Assembly: GCF_009830125.1 (NCBI RefSeq)
Contig: NZ_WUPT01000001.1
Coordinates: 1,612,001 to 1,676,000 of the forward strand
Origin: Kangsaoukella pontilimi
GTDB lineage: Bacteria > Pseudomonadota > Alphaproteobacteria > Rhodobacterales > Rhodobacteraceae
Reading direction: 5' to 3'
Length of the DNA: 64,000 nt
Shown here: positions 1 through 8,468 of the stretch, piece by piece
How the letters are laid out: every line of letters starts with the position of its first letter
How positions within the stretch are numbered: the first letter of the stretch is position 1
Program-made: the position numbers and the translations under genes
The notes under the pieces: model-generated
The model's input: the letters and a program-made list of their open reading frames with translations, nothing else
The model's database searches: none
What the model was told of the DNA's origin: nothing

Positions 1-238
1 CCGACTGGCTGCCATCCATGACCCAGACGTCCTCGTCCCGCTCTTCTGCGGTGGCGCGGGCCACGAAGCCCTCGATCGCGCCGGGGGGCAACGGATGGGG
101 GATGTCGCGCGTCATGCGCGCCACGCGCTCGTCGGCGCAAAACATTTCAAGGGGACCGCTGTCGGATTTGCGCAAGGGGCGCAGGATCAACCGTTCGGTG
201 TCGATGACCGGCTGGTTCGGAATGGTTTCAAGTTGCAC
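1..238 (-). CDS. GNAT-family N-acetyltransferase (N-terminal part; runs off the left edge)
   Basis: The first 79 codons of a gene that continues beyond position 1. The N-terminus contains the motif TERLILRPL, typical of the first strand of RimJ/RimL-like GNAT domains that move an acetyl group from acetyl-CoA to an amine. I chose a GTG start at 238 because a strong GGAGGA lies 7 bases upstream (245-250). It follows rpmA on the same strand; a GNAT gene after rplU-rpmA is usual in Rhodobacteraceae. The substrate cannot be told from this fragment. Confidence 0.8.
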   Translation of the reverse strand, partial: MQLETIPNQPVIDTERLILRPLRKSDSGPLEMFCADERVARMTRDIPHPLPPGAIEGFVARATAEERDEDVWVMDGSQS

Positions 239-347
239 GGGGCTTCCTCCTTCGCCTCGTCACAGGTCTTGCGCCCCCTCACAGCGCAGAACCATTAAGA
301 AATGCGTACCGGGATGGCGGCGCGCAAGCCGATCCCTGAAAAGTGAA

Positions 348-371
348 GGGGGACCGGCGCGCCGATCCCCC
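348..371 (-). terminator. Hairpin after rpmA
   Basis: GGGGGA (348-353) pairs with TCCCCC (366-371), and the inner CGG/CCG also pairs. A short T-rich tail follows on the minus strand. It lies 27 bases past the rpmA stop and before the GNAT start, so it may end or attenuate the rplU-rpmA transcript. Confidence 0.55.
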
Positions 372-397
372 TTTGAATGTGTCTCTAAAGGATCAGC

Positions 398-667
398 TTA
401 TTCTGCGGCCTCGGCCACCGGCATTACCGAAATGAAAGTGCGGCCCTTGAGTCCCTTGCGGAACGTCACCGCGCCTTCGACGGTCGCAAAGATCGTGTGG
501 TCACGGCCCATGCCGACGCCTTCGCCCGGCCACCACTTGGTGCCGCGCTGACGCGCGATGATGTTGCCCGGGATCACGGCTTCGCCGCCGAACTTCTTGA
601 TGCCAAGACGACGACCGGCTGAGTCGCGACCGTTACGGCTGGAACCACCTGCTTTTTTATGTGCCAT
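398..667 (-). CDS. rpmA: 50S ribosomal protein L27
   Basis: An 89-residue protein starting [16 protein letters not shown], the invariant L27 N-terminus, followed by the GxxVxPGNIIxRQRGT block. L27 sits at the peptidyl-transferase centre of the large subunit, reached by its flexible N-terminal tail. The tail starts directly with AHKK, without the N-terminal extension that is cleaved in Firmicutes. It follows rplU with a 5-base gap and is surely cotranscribed with it. Confidence 0.97.
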   Translation of the reverse strand: MAHKKAGGSSRNGRDSAGRRLGIKKFGGEAVIPGNIIARQRGTKWWPGEGVGMGRDHTIFATVEGAVTFRKGLKGRTFISVMPVAEAAE

Positions 668-672
668 CTCGC

Positions 673-1335
673 TTACTCCTTACCTTCGGCGTAGGCTTTC
701 GCCTGCTCGACCCAGCCTTCACGCTCGATACGGCCCTTGAACGACAGCTTCTCGTCGAATTCGGCGACGTCGGCCTCGGTCCAGGATGCGATCTGAGCGA
801 AGGTGGTCACGCCAGCGTCATTCAGTTTCTTCTCAAGCGCCGGGCCAACGCCCGACAGCTTCTTGAGGTCGTCCGCACCGGCGGCGTCGGCCTTGGGCGC
901 GGCTTTCTTCGCGGCGGGCTTTTTCTCCGACGACGCGGCGACGGCAGCGGCCGCACCGGCGGCGACTGCAGCAACACCGGCAATTGCCAGGCCAGCACCG
1001 ATCGCGGCTTTGACGCCCGACTTGTCGGCGCCCTTTTCCATGACCTCGGTCACCCGCAGAAGCGTCAGCTGCTGGCGGTGGCCCTTCGTGCGCTTCGAGC
1101 CGTGCTTACGGCGACGCTTCACGAAGTGGATGACCTTATCACCCTTGATCTGGTCGATGACCTCGGCCTGCACGGCCGCACCCGACACGAACGGGGTGCC
1201 GATGGTGTTGCCCACCATCAGAATGTCGTTGAATTGAACTTTTTCACCGGCATCGGCCGCGATCTTTTCCACGCGGAGCACATCGCCCGCCTGGACCCGA
1301 TACTGCTTGCCACCGGTCTTCATGACCGCAAACAT
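673..1335 (-). CDS. rplU: 50S ribosomal protein L21 with long C-terminal extension
   Basis: The first ~100 residues are canonical L21 (start [14 protein letters not shown], later [24 protein letters not shown]). L21 normally ends near 100-105 residues, but this one has 220. The extra part is an Ala-rich segment (about 125-160) and then a helix-hairpin-helix-like domain containing [20 protein letters not shown]. The same tail is known in Rhodobacteraceae L21 and resembles the small DNA/RNA-binding domain seen alone in other proteins. AAAGGA precedes the ATG. First gene of the rplU-rpmA pair. Confidence 0.95.
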   Translation of the reverse strand: MFAVMKTGGKQYRVQAGDVLRVEKIAADAGEKVQFNDILMVGNTIGTPFVSGAAVQAEVIDQIKGDKVIHFVKRRRKHGSKRTKGHRQQLTLLRVTEVMEKGADKSGVKAAIGAGLAIAGVAAVAAGAAAAVAASSEKKPAAKKAAPKADAAGADDLKKLSGVGPALEKKLNDAGVTTFAQIASWTEADVAEFDEKLSFKGRIEREGWVEQAKAYAEGKE

Positions 1336-1537
1336 AAGGTCTTTCCTTTTCGCTTCCGCGTCCTTCGGCCCCCGGGGTTACCCGGTGTTCCCGGCATCTC
1401 GCCGCCTCGAACTGCGCGCCCCGGTCGGGGCGTCCTTCAAACATGAAAGGCGGGCCACGCCCGCCAGAGGCCCGGCTTATTGACCGGAGCCGGTCACAAG
1501 TCAAGCCCCGTAGGACCTGAATCCGCCCCTTTCGGCG

Positions 1538-2359
1538 TCAAAGCTCTTCGCTTTGACCGAAGCGCACCGTCGCTCCGCCGAGCAGATAGGAGATCTCGTT
1601 GAAAACGTCATCGAATCCCTCGAACAGCGCCCGGTTGAGCGCGCGTCCATGAGGCGATCCGGCAAGCGCCGTGTAGGCCTTGAGATCGTCGTCTGACAAG
1701 GGCTCATAGGCCATGCCCAGATAGGCGAAGACCCATGTGCTGGTGTCTGCCCGGATATCCGGTTCCTGCGCCCAGACCTCGGCCAGAAGCTCTCTTTCCG
1801 GCAGCGTCACGTCGCCGGCATCGGCCAGCCCCTGATAATAGGCGACGCTGGCGTTCATCGCGCCCATCACATTCAGCTCGATCAGGTCGTTGGCGTCGAC
1901 GAAACCCTCGATCAGGGCGCGCCGGTCGGGGTCGTCGTCGATCAGTGCCTCGGCGGCGCGCTCGGCGGCATCCTCGACATCGGGGTTCAGAAGGGCCTCG
2001 CGCGCAGAGAGTTCGAGCTCAACGATCTGCCGCCCCCGGTCGGAGCCGAAGAAATCCAGAAGCGGGCCGACATCGGCATCCGCCAGAACCGCGTCGAACT
2101 CGACGCGGAACGTTTCGGCCATGCGGGCGGTGTCGTAGATGCGGCTGGCCATCGGCGTGAAGGACCCTGCCCCGTCGCCGAACATGTCCGAAGCCATCTC
2201 CCCGGCCTGCTCCATACCCTCGATCCGCATGATCTCCAGAAGGCGCGGCGTGCCGATCGCCGCGTAAAGCGCATCGAGCTCGGCCTCGCTCGCGGCATAA
2301 GCAGGCGCGGAGACGAGAACCGCCAGAACGGCGGCCCTGATCGTCGGTGTCACGGCCAT
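1538..2359 (-). CDS. DUF2059 domain-containing exported protein
   Basis: 273 residues. The start at 2359 is set by GGGAGGT 8 bases upstream, and the protein then begins with a signal peptide (MAVTPTIRAAVLAVLVSAPAYA), so it is probably periplasmic. Two all-helical halves follow; the C-terminal half (about 180-265) carries the DUF2059 pattern with YEPLSDDDLKAYTALAGSP. The family is widespread in Rhodobacteraceae and has no known biochemical function. An open frame extends further upstream, but it runs into the tRNA gene and has no leader. Confidence 0.85.
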   Translation of the reverse strand: MAVTPTIRAAVLAVLVSAPAYAASEAELDALYAAIGTPRLLEIMRIEGMEQAGEMASDMFGDGAGSFTPMASRIYDTARMAETFRVEFDAVLADADVGPLLDFFGSDRGRQIVELELSAREALLNPDVEDAAERAAEALIDDDPDRRALIEGFVDANDLIELNVMGAMNASVAYYQGLADAGDVTLPERELLAEVWAQEPDIRADTSTWVFAYLGMAYEPLSDDDLKAYTALAGSPHGRALNRALFEGFDDVFNEISYLLGGATVRFGQSEEL

Positions 2360-2486
2360 ATCGAACCTCCCTAGGGACAAGGGAAATCTAGTCCCTCCCC
2401 CGCTTGCATCCAAGGCTTTCCGCAACATTGAGCGAAAGGGGTTGCGCGACCGGCACGGATAGCTATAAGCGCGGCCTGACCCCCGC

Positions 2487-2576
2487 GGAGAGGTGCCGGA
2501 GTGGTCGAACGGGGCGGTCTCGAAAACCGTTGTTCTCGCAAGGGAACCCAGGGTTCGAATCCCTGTCTCTCCGCCA
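2487..2576 (+). tRNA. tRNA-Ser (anticodon CGA)
   Basis: A class II tRNA with long variable arm. The acceptor stem GGAGAGG pairs with TCTCTCC (one G-T pair), the anticodon loop CTCGAAA gives CGA at 2521-2523, and the T-arm is GGGTTCGAATCCC. The 3' CCA is encoded (2574-2576). It reads UCG serine codons. Confidence 0.96.
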
Positions 2577-2739
2577 CTTTCCATTGAATTTTTTAGTATT
2601 TTGGATGAGGTCCAATCCGGGTTGCCAATTTCAAAGGCCCCCGCGTCATATCGCGTTTGCAGCGAAAGTCTGCTTCGAGCCCAACTTGCTTCTTTTCTTC
2701 GTTGCAGCGAATGTCCGCTCCAAGAACAGGGAGCAAGCA

Positions 2740-3540
2740 ATGGAGATCATGTGTCTCAATGGCTGGGGAGGAAAGCTCCATGAAGCACTACTGCCATATC
2801 TCGCCGGGACGGCTCCCGATATTCTGTGCCTGCAGGAAGTCATCCATAGCCCAGCATCTCAAAAAGACTGGCTGACTTATCGTGACGGCGATCACGTTCT
2901 GCCGCAACGCGCCAATCTTTTTCGTGACGTCAGCGCCGCTCTGCCGGAGCATCTCGCAATCTTCTGTCCGGCAGCGCAAGGGGTGCTTTGGGACGATGAT
3001 ACCTCGATCCCATCGCAATGGGGTCTTGCGACCTTCGTACATCGCTCTTTTCCGATCATCGGACAGGTGCAAGGCTTTGTTCACAAGAACTATTCCCCTG
3101 TTGGTTATGGCGATCACCCGCGCTCACGCAGCGCGCATGGTGTTCGGGTATGGGACTATAACGCCAACCGCGCCGTCAGCATCACCCACATGCACGGTCT
3201 ACGCGACTTGAATGGAAAGATGGACACGCCAGAACGTGAAAGGCAGGCGCGGAAGCTGCTCGAAATGTCGCACAATCTCGCGGAATCAGACGATCTCACA
3301 GTGATCTGCGGCGATTTCAACGTAGAGCCGGACAGCGAAACGCTTTCGATTCTAAGTAGTGCCGGGCTGAACGAACTGGTAACGGGGCGCGGCTTCGACA
3401 GCACACGCAACACGCAGTACAAGAAGCCGGGGCGCTTTGCCGACTACATGCTCATCGACCAAATAGATGCAGTGAGGGACTTCGACGTGATCCAAGATCC
3501 CGAAGTGTCGGACCACTGCCCGCTTGTTTTGGAGGTTTAG
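2740..3540 (+). CDS. Endonuclease/exonuclease/phosphatase (EEP) family protein
   Basis: 266 residues with the EEP (DNase I-like) metal-dependent phosphoesterase signatures in order: LQEV near the N-terminus (metal-binding Glu), ICGDFNVEPDS (GDFN) near residue 190, and SDHCPLVLEV at the C-terminus (catalytic SDH). There is no signal peptide, so it is cytoplasmic. The start at 2740 follows AGGGAG; the open frame upstream crosses tRNA-Ser and is not coding. Substrate unknown: DNA, phosphoinositide-like or other phosphoesters are all possible in this family. Confidence 0.85.
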   Translation: MEIMCLNGWGGKLHEALLPYLAGTAPDILCLQEVIHSPASQKDWLTYRDGDHVLPQRANLFRDVSAALPEHLAIFCPAAQGVLWDDDTSIPSQWGLATFVHRSFPIIGQVQGFVHKNYSPVGYGDHPRSRSAHGVRVWDYNANRAVSITHMHGLRDLNGKMDTPERERQARKLLEMSHNLAESDDLTVICGDFNVEPDSETLSILSSAGLNELVTGRGFDSTRNTQYKKPGRFADYMLIDQIDAVRDFDVIQDPEVSDHCPLVLEV

Positions 3541-3724
3541 CCAGCACGACAGCGGACGTTCAGTTCAGCAAGGTATTGGACAGCTTCGTCCCGCGTATCA
3601 GACATTAGCGCGCACCGCGCATTCGGTTCTAGGACCGTGCGCTGACGGGGCTGTTTCGGCACTCACAGTACAAACATGGGCGCGACGTATGAACGCCCCG
3701 CAGCCGCCACCCGCCATGTTGGTC

Positions 3725-3793
3725 AGCTGTTGAGGCCGGCCTGACCCGAAGACGGGCCACGCCGCAGTCTCAACAGCTCAAAAAACTTTTTTT
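3725..3793 (+). terminator. Long-loop inverted repeat with T7 tract
   Basis: AGCTGTTGAG (3725-3734) and CTCAACAGCT (3769-3778) are perfect 10-base complements separated by 34 bases, followed by A6 and then T7 (3787-3793). It may end the EEP transcript or be a leader structure of the small exported-protein gene at 3863. The rest of 3541-3862 shows no coding signal. Confidence 0.5.
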
Positions 3794-3862
3794 GCCGTCG
3801 CTGAAACTCTCCTGCGGCCGGTCACGTGTCTTCGTCGATCAAACCAGAATGGAGGAAAGATC

Positions 3863-4105
3863 ATGAAGACCATTTCCGCAGTTGCATTCATCGCCCTGCT
3901 GGTCGCCGGTGCGGCTCATGCCAAGGGACACGACCAGAACAACGATCTGACGCTCGACGCGGATGGAAACATCCTCACCGACGGCGATCCCGGTGCGAAT
4001 GTCGGTGGCGAAACCGTCGGGCCTGCACAGACGCTCGGCAAAGGCGAAGGCAACGACAAGAACGAAGGCAAAGAGCGGGGCAAATCGGCCTCTGCCGGAC
4101 GCTGA
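3863..4105 (+). CDS. Small exported hydrophilic protein of unknown function
   Basis: 80 residues. GGAGG 7 bases before the ATG fixes the start. Residues 1-20 form a signal peptide ending AAHA; the mature part is short, acidic at first (DLTLDADGNIL) and then Gly/Lys/Glu-rich (GKGEGNDKNEGKERGK), with no Cys and probably little fold. It lies 69 bases before another exported protein and upstream of an ECF sigma / anti-sigma pair, so it may belong to that stress regulon. I do not recognise a family. Confidence 0.75.
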   Translation: MKTISAVAFIALLVAGAAHAKGHDQNNDLTLDADGNILTDGDPGANVGGETVGPAQTLGKGEGNDKNEGKERGKSASAGR

Positions 4106-4174
4106 GCACAGACTGAAAAACGACAGGGGATGTGCGGACCGCACGTCCCCGGACAAACAATGATTGGAAATCAA

Positions 4175-4585
4175 ATGACACGTATTCTTCTGACCACGTT
4201 TTTCGCCACGGCATCGACCGCAGCTCTTGCCGGAGGGCATGCTGCGCCCATGGTCATGGCCAGTGATCAGTCGGTCGCCAACGGCATCGTCTCCGCGGAA
4301 AAGATCGTCGCCCCCGAAAACGGCTGGCTGGTCGTCCACCGTACCGATGCCGATATGGCGCCGGGCGTTGTCGTCGGTCACGCACCGATCCGCAAGGGCG
4401 AGACGGCTGACGTCGCCGCGATCCTAACGGAAGAGGTCGCCGCCGGGGACATGCTGATGCTCATGGTGCACGCCGAGAACGGCGGCATGGCGACCGGCAG
4501 CTTCGAGTACACTCTTGGGGCCAAGGAAGATGGGCCGATCCGAGTGGATGGTAACCTTGTGATGAGTGTGATCACCGCGCAGTAA
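4175..4585 (+). CDS. Exported DUF7282-like protein
   Basis: 136 residues. A signal peptide (MTRILLTTFFATASTAALA) supports the ATG at 4175 over in-frame ATGs at 4130 and 4160. The mature domain has the pattern of DUF7282 proteins: SVANGIVSAEKIVAPENGWLVVH, then a beta-rich stretch with GHAPIRKGETADV, so it is predicted to be a small beta-sandwich in the periplasm. Function unknown. It is followed after 124 bases by the ECF sigma gene, suggesting shared control. Confidence 0.75.
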   Translation: MTRILLTTFFATASTAALAGGHAAPMVMASDQSVANGIVSAEKIVAPENGWLVVHRTDADMAPGVVVGHAPIRKGETADVAAILTEEVAAGDMLMLMVHAENGGMATGSFEYTLGAKEDGPIRVDGNLVMSVITAQ

Positions 4586-4709
4586 CGCGCGACATCAACT
4601 TGCCCAAGCGGCGCCGCGTCCCCGGTGTACCCGAGGGCGCGGCGTTGTTATGTTTGACTTCCGGGGTTCCCAAGATAGCTGCTTCCATGATGCGGCTGAA
4701 TGCAGGGCC

Positions 4710-5252
4710 ATGACCTCAATCACTGACATAGAAGCGATGATCGCGCGTGTCGCACTGCGAGACCGCGCTGCTTTCGCCGCGCTTTACGATGCGACAAGCG
4801 CGAAACTATTTGGTGTGTGCCTGCGTGTCTTGAACAACCGAAGCGAAGCGGAAGACACCCTGCAGGAGGTATATCTGCGAATCTGGGCCAAGGCCGACAC
4901 CTATGCCGTCACAGGTCACTCCCCCATGACCTGGCTGATCACCGTGGCGCGAAACCTTGCGATTGATCGCCTCCGCAAACGTAAGCCGGAAACGGCACCG
5001 CCGGGCGATATGGACGAATTGCCCGCCTCCGCGCCCGGGCCCGAGGCTGTGGCAATGGAAAGATCCGAGAGAGCCCGAATTGCGGCCTGCCTCGAAGAGC
5101 TCGACGAGGGCAAGGCGGATGCAGTCCGTTCGGTCTACCTTGATGGGCTGACATATCAGGACCTTGCGACACGCCATGACGTGCCGCTCAATACCATGCG
5201 AACATGGCTGCGCCGCAGCCTGATCAAACTGAGGGAATGTCTGACGCGATGA
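4710..5252 (+). CDS. ECF-type RNA polymerase sigma factor
   Basis: 180 residues. Region 2 includes LFGVCLRVLNNRSEAEDTLQ and VYLRIW (sigma2.2) and WLITVARNLAIDRLRKR (sigma2.4). Region 4 has YLDGLTYQDLATRHDVPLNT followed by MRTWLRRSLIKLRECL, the -35-binding helix-turn-helix. AGGG lies just before the ATG at 4710; an earlier in-frame ATG at 4650 adds a non-homologous tail. The stop overlaps the start of the anti-sigma gene by 4 bases, so the two are translationally coupled. Confidence 0.92.
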   Translation: MTSITDIEAMIARVALRDRAAFAALYDATSAKLFGVCLRVLNNRSEAEDTLQEVYLRIWAKADTYAVTGHSPMTWLITVARNLAIDRLRKRKPETAPPGDMDELPASAPGPEAVAMERSERARIAACLEELDEGKADAVRSVYLDGLTYQDLATRHDVPLNTMRTWLRRSLIKLRECLTR

Positions 5253-5935
5253 GCGCACCCGACGACGCATATGACGACGAGGCCCTCGCGGCCGAGTACG
5301 TCTTGCATCTTCTGGATGCCGACGCGCGGCGGGCGTTCGAGGACCGTCTCCGCGATGACCGTGCGCTTCAGGACATGGTCTATCGCTGGGAAGGGGAATT
5401 GGCGCCGCTATCCGAAGAAATCGCTCCAGCTGCGCCGCCACCTGCGCTGAAGTCCAAAGTCATGGAGGCGGTTGGGCCGTCGCGTGAAAGATCGCCGCTC
5501 CAGAGCATCTGGTCCCTCGTGCTGGGCGGTGCGGTTGCCGCCGGACTTCTCGGTTTCCTGATGTTCGGTGACGTCCTGCGCGGTCCGGCGGACCTGACGC
5601 CCGAATTCGAGGCTCGGCTTTCAGCCGGAGACGGATCCGTCATCCTCGTGGCACAGGTCATACCAGCGACCCACGAGATCGTGGTCGAGCGCGTGGCCGG
5701 CGGGCCGCCCCCTGGCCGTGTGCATGAGCTTTGGCTTATCGCTGAAGGCGCAACTGCGCCTGTCTCGCTCGGTGTGTTGCAGGACGAGGGTGCGACACGA
5801 ATCCGTGTACCGGACGACATCGCGCCTGGCGTGCGCACTGGTACGGTCGCCATTTCCGATGAGCCGCCGGGAGGGTCTCCGACAGGGGCACCCACGGGCA
5901 GTGTCATTGCCACGGCCACTTTCGTAGATATCTGA
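5249..5935 (+). CDS. RskA-type anti-sigma factor (membrane)
   Basis: 228 residues. The N-terminal ~90 residues form the zinc-less anti-sigma domain (ALAAEYVLHLLDADARRAFE, then YRWEGELAPL). One membrane helix follows (about 98-116, LGGAVAAGLLGFLMF), and the outer part is an RskA beta domain with RVHELWLIAEGATAPVSLGV. It should hold the ECF sigma at the membrane until a signal triggers release. I chose the ATG in the ATGA overlap (5249); an ATG at 5237 lies directly on the GAGGGA and leaves no spacing. Confidence 0.88.
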   Translation: MSAPDDAYDDEALAAEYVLHLLDADARRAFEDRLRDDRALQDMVYRWEGELAPLSEEIAPAAPPPALKSKVMEAVGPSRERSPLQSIWSLVLGGAVAAGLLGFLMFGDVLRGPADLTPEFEARLSAGDGSVILVAQVIPATHEIVVERVAGGPPPGRVHELWLIAEGATAPVSLGVLQDEGATRIRVPDDIAPGVRTGTVAISDEPPGGSPTGAPTGSVIATATFVDI

Positions 5936-6184
5936 CCAAGCTGGCCGACGAAGGGGCTCAGGATGGCGATGCCGGCCAATAGAACCCTCCGGCGCCGGCG
6001 GTTTAATTCGTCATGCAAACGTCGACCTTCGTTCGAAAAAGCATCATGTGAGGGCCAAGGACGCAAGGCGTCCGCTGTTCGAAACTGCTCGATCCGAACG
6101 CTGAGCGGACAATTCGAGTTCGGCCGTAGCCAGGTTCGAAGTCGGGCAGCTTGATTAGGCCGGAGTTTCCGTCTGATGCGCGCC

Positions 6185-6547
6185 TCAGGCCCCGCCGCGA
6201 AACAGCGAAAACCCCCATGGCGTGAACTTGAACGGGATGTGGAAGTGTTCGGCGACCTTGTCGATCCCGAAACGGAACACCGCGTCCTCGACAAAGGCGG
6301 GATCCGGCAGGTCGATGCCGTGACTTCGGTAGAATGCCGAGACGCCGAATGTCACCTCATAGAGCCCCCGGGTGACTCCTTCGCCTTCGGAAACAGGGTG
6401 TATGAAATGTCCATTGGTCGCGCAGACGCCGCGTGCGATCTCGACTGCGTCGGGGGAGAGGCGTCTTAGGCAAACCGACAGGCCATTGGCCGGAACTCCA
6501 TGAGCCACGTCGACGGCATGGATCGAAATGCCCCCCGCGTCAGTCAT
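6185..6547 (-). CDS. uraH: Hydroxyisourate hydrolase-like (transthyretin-family) protein with altered active site
   Basis: 120 residues with the transthyretin-like fold pattern of 5-hydroxyisourate hydrolase, which opens HIU to OHCU in urate breakdown: ISIHAVDVAHG at the N-terminus, GLYEVTFGVSAFY in the middle, and EHFHIPFKFTPWGFS near the end. Compared with the E. coli enzyme, His9 and His98 have equivalents (His10, His103), but Arg47 is replaced by His47 and the C-terminal YRGS by FRGGA. It is last in an operon with OHCU decarboxylase and a tripartite transporter. It may act on a related ring compound rather than HIU. Confidence 0.8.
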   Translation of the reverse strand: MTDAGGISIHAVDVAHGVPANGLSVCLRRLSPDAVEIARGVCATNGHFIHPVSEGEGVTRGLYEVTFGVSAFYRSHGIDLPDPAFVEDAVFRFGIDKVAEHFHIPFKFTPWGFSLFRGGA

Positions 6548-7455
6548 GCCGCTGCCTCGAATTCGGGCCCCTCGTAGACAGCATCGATAGTCACAGTACC
6601 AACAGCAATCTCGCCAGCGAGGTCCTCAACTTCCTGTCTGATGTAATCGGGGACGTCACTTGCCATGGAGAGGCTCACGGCCTTCTCGCCAAGCCCCAAT
6701 TCGCGGATCTTGCCCGGTCGTACACCTTCACGAATGTCGTCGATCGCTAGCTCGACACCAAGGTCGATCCTTGCGACGGCAGACGCGACGAAGACGTCCG
6801 GATCGATCTGACACCAGTCGACGGCGTTTCCGATCTGTCGCATGCCGGTTGCACGGCAAGCGCGGGTAGCGCCATCGCGTGCGGCGTTAAGCATTGTGAA
6901 TAGAACATCCGCACCATCGCCCGCGATGCCCCGTGCCCAGTGCTCGGTCACCGCGCTGTCATCCTGCGTCCCGCAAAATCCGGTAACGAGTCGAATGGAT
7001 TTGTCCGCGTGCCGCACGCCCGCCGCGAAGGCGGCCCGGCCTTTCAGACCGGGAACGACGCGATGGCCTGACAGGTGGCCGACCGTCCCCGTCCGCGTCA
7101 TGCGCGCCGCGAGCACCCCGGCAAGAAATGCCGATTGTTCCTGTAGCACGTCATAGCTAGCAAGGTTGGCACCCACGACGTTTCCCTGCACGACGGCAAA
7201 GGCACGGTCGGGAAATTCAGTCGCGATGTCCGGTGTGACCCGATTGCCTTGTCCGCCGATGAAAACCACACCGTCGGACCGTGCAGCGGCCTTGCGGAGT
7301 GCTCTTTCCATCGCGCCTGGGTCATAGGGGATGCCGCTTACGACCTCGATCTCGTCACCTCTGCTATCCCGCTGCAGGCGCTGCGCGCCTTCGAGTGCAC
7401 ACGCGTTGAACCCTGTATCATGGAGTTCTCCGACGAATATGACTGAAATCTTCAT
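6544..7455 (-). CDS. BMP-family (PnrA-like) ligand-binding protein without signal peptide
   Basis: 303 residues of the Bmp/PnrA periplasmic-binding fold, which normally binds nucleosides: MKISVIFVGELHDTGFN at the N-terminus, AVVQGNVVGANLASYDVLQE in the middle, then FLAGVLAARMTRTGTVGHLSG. The N-terminus starts directly on the first beta strand; there is no signal peptide or lipobox, so it should be cytoplasmic. Its stop overlaps the uraH-like start by 4 bases (ATGA). No BMP-type ABC permease is nearby. A soluble sensor or chaperone for a purine derivative is a possible role. Confidence 0.82.
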   Translation of the reverse strand: MKISVIFVGELHDTGFNACALEGAQRLQRDSRGDEIEVVSGIPYDPGAMERALRKAAARSDGVVFIGGQGNRVTPDIATEFPDRAFAVVQGNVVGANLASYDVLQEQSAFLAGVLAARMTRTGTVGHLSGHRVVPGLKGRAAFAAGVRHADKSIRLVTGFCGTQDDSAVTEHWARGIAGDGADVLFTMLNAARDGATRACRATGMRQIGNAVDWCQIDPDVFVASAVARIDLGVELAIDDIREGVRPGKIRELGLGEKAVSLSMASDVPDYIRQEVEDLAGEIAVGTVTIDAVYEGPEFEAAA

Positions 7456-7475
7456 GCCGTTTCTTCCGCGAGATT

Positions 7476-7497
7476 GCGGAGCGCCGGAGCGCTCCGC
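7476..7497 (-). other. Intra-operon hairpin after tctC
   Basis: GCGGAGCG (7476-7483) and CGCTCCGC (7490-7497) form a perfect 8-bp stem with a 6-base loop in the 53-base gap between tctC and the BMP-family gene. With no T tract it is more likely an mRNA-stabilising or partial-termination structure, as often found downstream of binding-protein genes. Confidence 0.55.
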
Positions 7498-7508
7498 GCA
7501 TGGTCTCT

Positions 7509-8465
7509 TTAGCCGTTGACGTTTGCGGCCTTGATGAGCGGCTCCCAGGTAGAGATCGTTCCTTCGACGAAGGTGGTGAACTCCTCCGAAGACATCGGCG
7601 TATGAGCGACGCCAAACTGCGCCAGGCGTTCGATCACCGGCTCGAGCTGCATGATCGCGCCAACGGTTTCGTTGATGGTTTTGACCATTTCCGGATCCAT
7701 GCCCGCGGGGCCGGAGAGACCGGTCCAGTTCTCGATGACGATATCGTGGCCAAGCTCCCGGAAGGTCGGGATGTCGGGGAAGGCACTGGACCGCTCAGGT
7801 GCAGCAAGTGCGATCGGCTGCGTCGCGCCTTCGGTGATCAGATCGCCATTCAATGCGACCATGTCGTAATAGGCTTCCAGAACGCCTGCGCGAAAGTCCT
7901 GAATGGCCGGTGCGCTGCCCTGATAGGGAACGTGGATCTGCTCGATGCCAAGTTCGATATCGACGGCTTTTCCAAGGATATGCGTGATCGAGCCGACCCC
8001 GGAGGACCCGTAGGTGATGCCGTCACCTTTGGCCTGTGCGATGTAGTCGTCGAGTGTGGTGATGCCGGAAGCCGGCTGCACGAAGAGTGCGGGCGTCGAC
8101 GCTCCCAGATACGCGATATGGGTGAAATCGCCCATCGGATCGTAGGGCAGGTTGTCGAACTGGGTCGGTGCGATGGTGAAAGGCGCGTTGTTGCCGAGAA
8201 TGAGCGTGGTGCCGTCCGGCGCCTGCTCGGCCACATAGTCGGCGGCGACCGTACCACCCGCGCCGGGCCGGTTGTCGACCACCGCTTTCTGGCCGTACTC
8301 GCTCTCGAAATACTGGGCGAGCACACGGGCGATCAGGTCACTGGTTCCGCCCGGCGGGAAGGTCACGACGATCCGGACAGGTTCATCCGTCCACTTGCCG
8401 GGATCGGCGTGGACCGGGGCTGCGAGAAGAACGGTGGCGGCGCCAAGGATGAGAAGATGCTTCAT
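7509..8465 (-). CDS. tctC: Tripartite tricarboxylate transporter substrate-binding protein (TctC/BugT family)
   Basis: 318 residues with a signal peptide (MKHLLILGAATVLLAAPVHA) and the TctC hallmarks VTFPPGGTSDLIARVLAQY, VVDNRPGAGGTVAADYVA and GSSGVGSITHILG. It is the periplasmic receptor that delivers a carboxylate ligand to the TctAB membrane pair. It is encoded directly after tctA (3-base gap). From the flanking uraD and uraH-like genes I infer a ligand related to urate or its ring-opened products rather than citrate. Confidence 0.93.
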   Translation of the reverse strand: MKHLLILGAATVLLAAPVHADPGKWTDEPVRIVVTFPPGGTSDLIARVLAQYFESEYGQKAVVDNRPGAGGTVAADYVAEQAPDGTTLILGNNAPFTIAPTQFDNLPYDPMGDFTHIAYLGASTPALFVQPASGITTLDDYIAQAKGDGITYGSSGVGSITHILGKAVDIELGIEQIHVPYQGSAPAIQDFRAGVLEAYYDMVALNGDLITEGATQPIALAAPERSSAFPDIPTFRELGHDIVIENWTGLSGPAGMDPEMVKTINETVGAIMQLEPVIERLAQFGVAHTPMSSEEFTTFVEGTISTWEPLIKAANVNG

Positions 8466-8468
8466 GGT

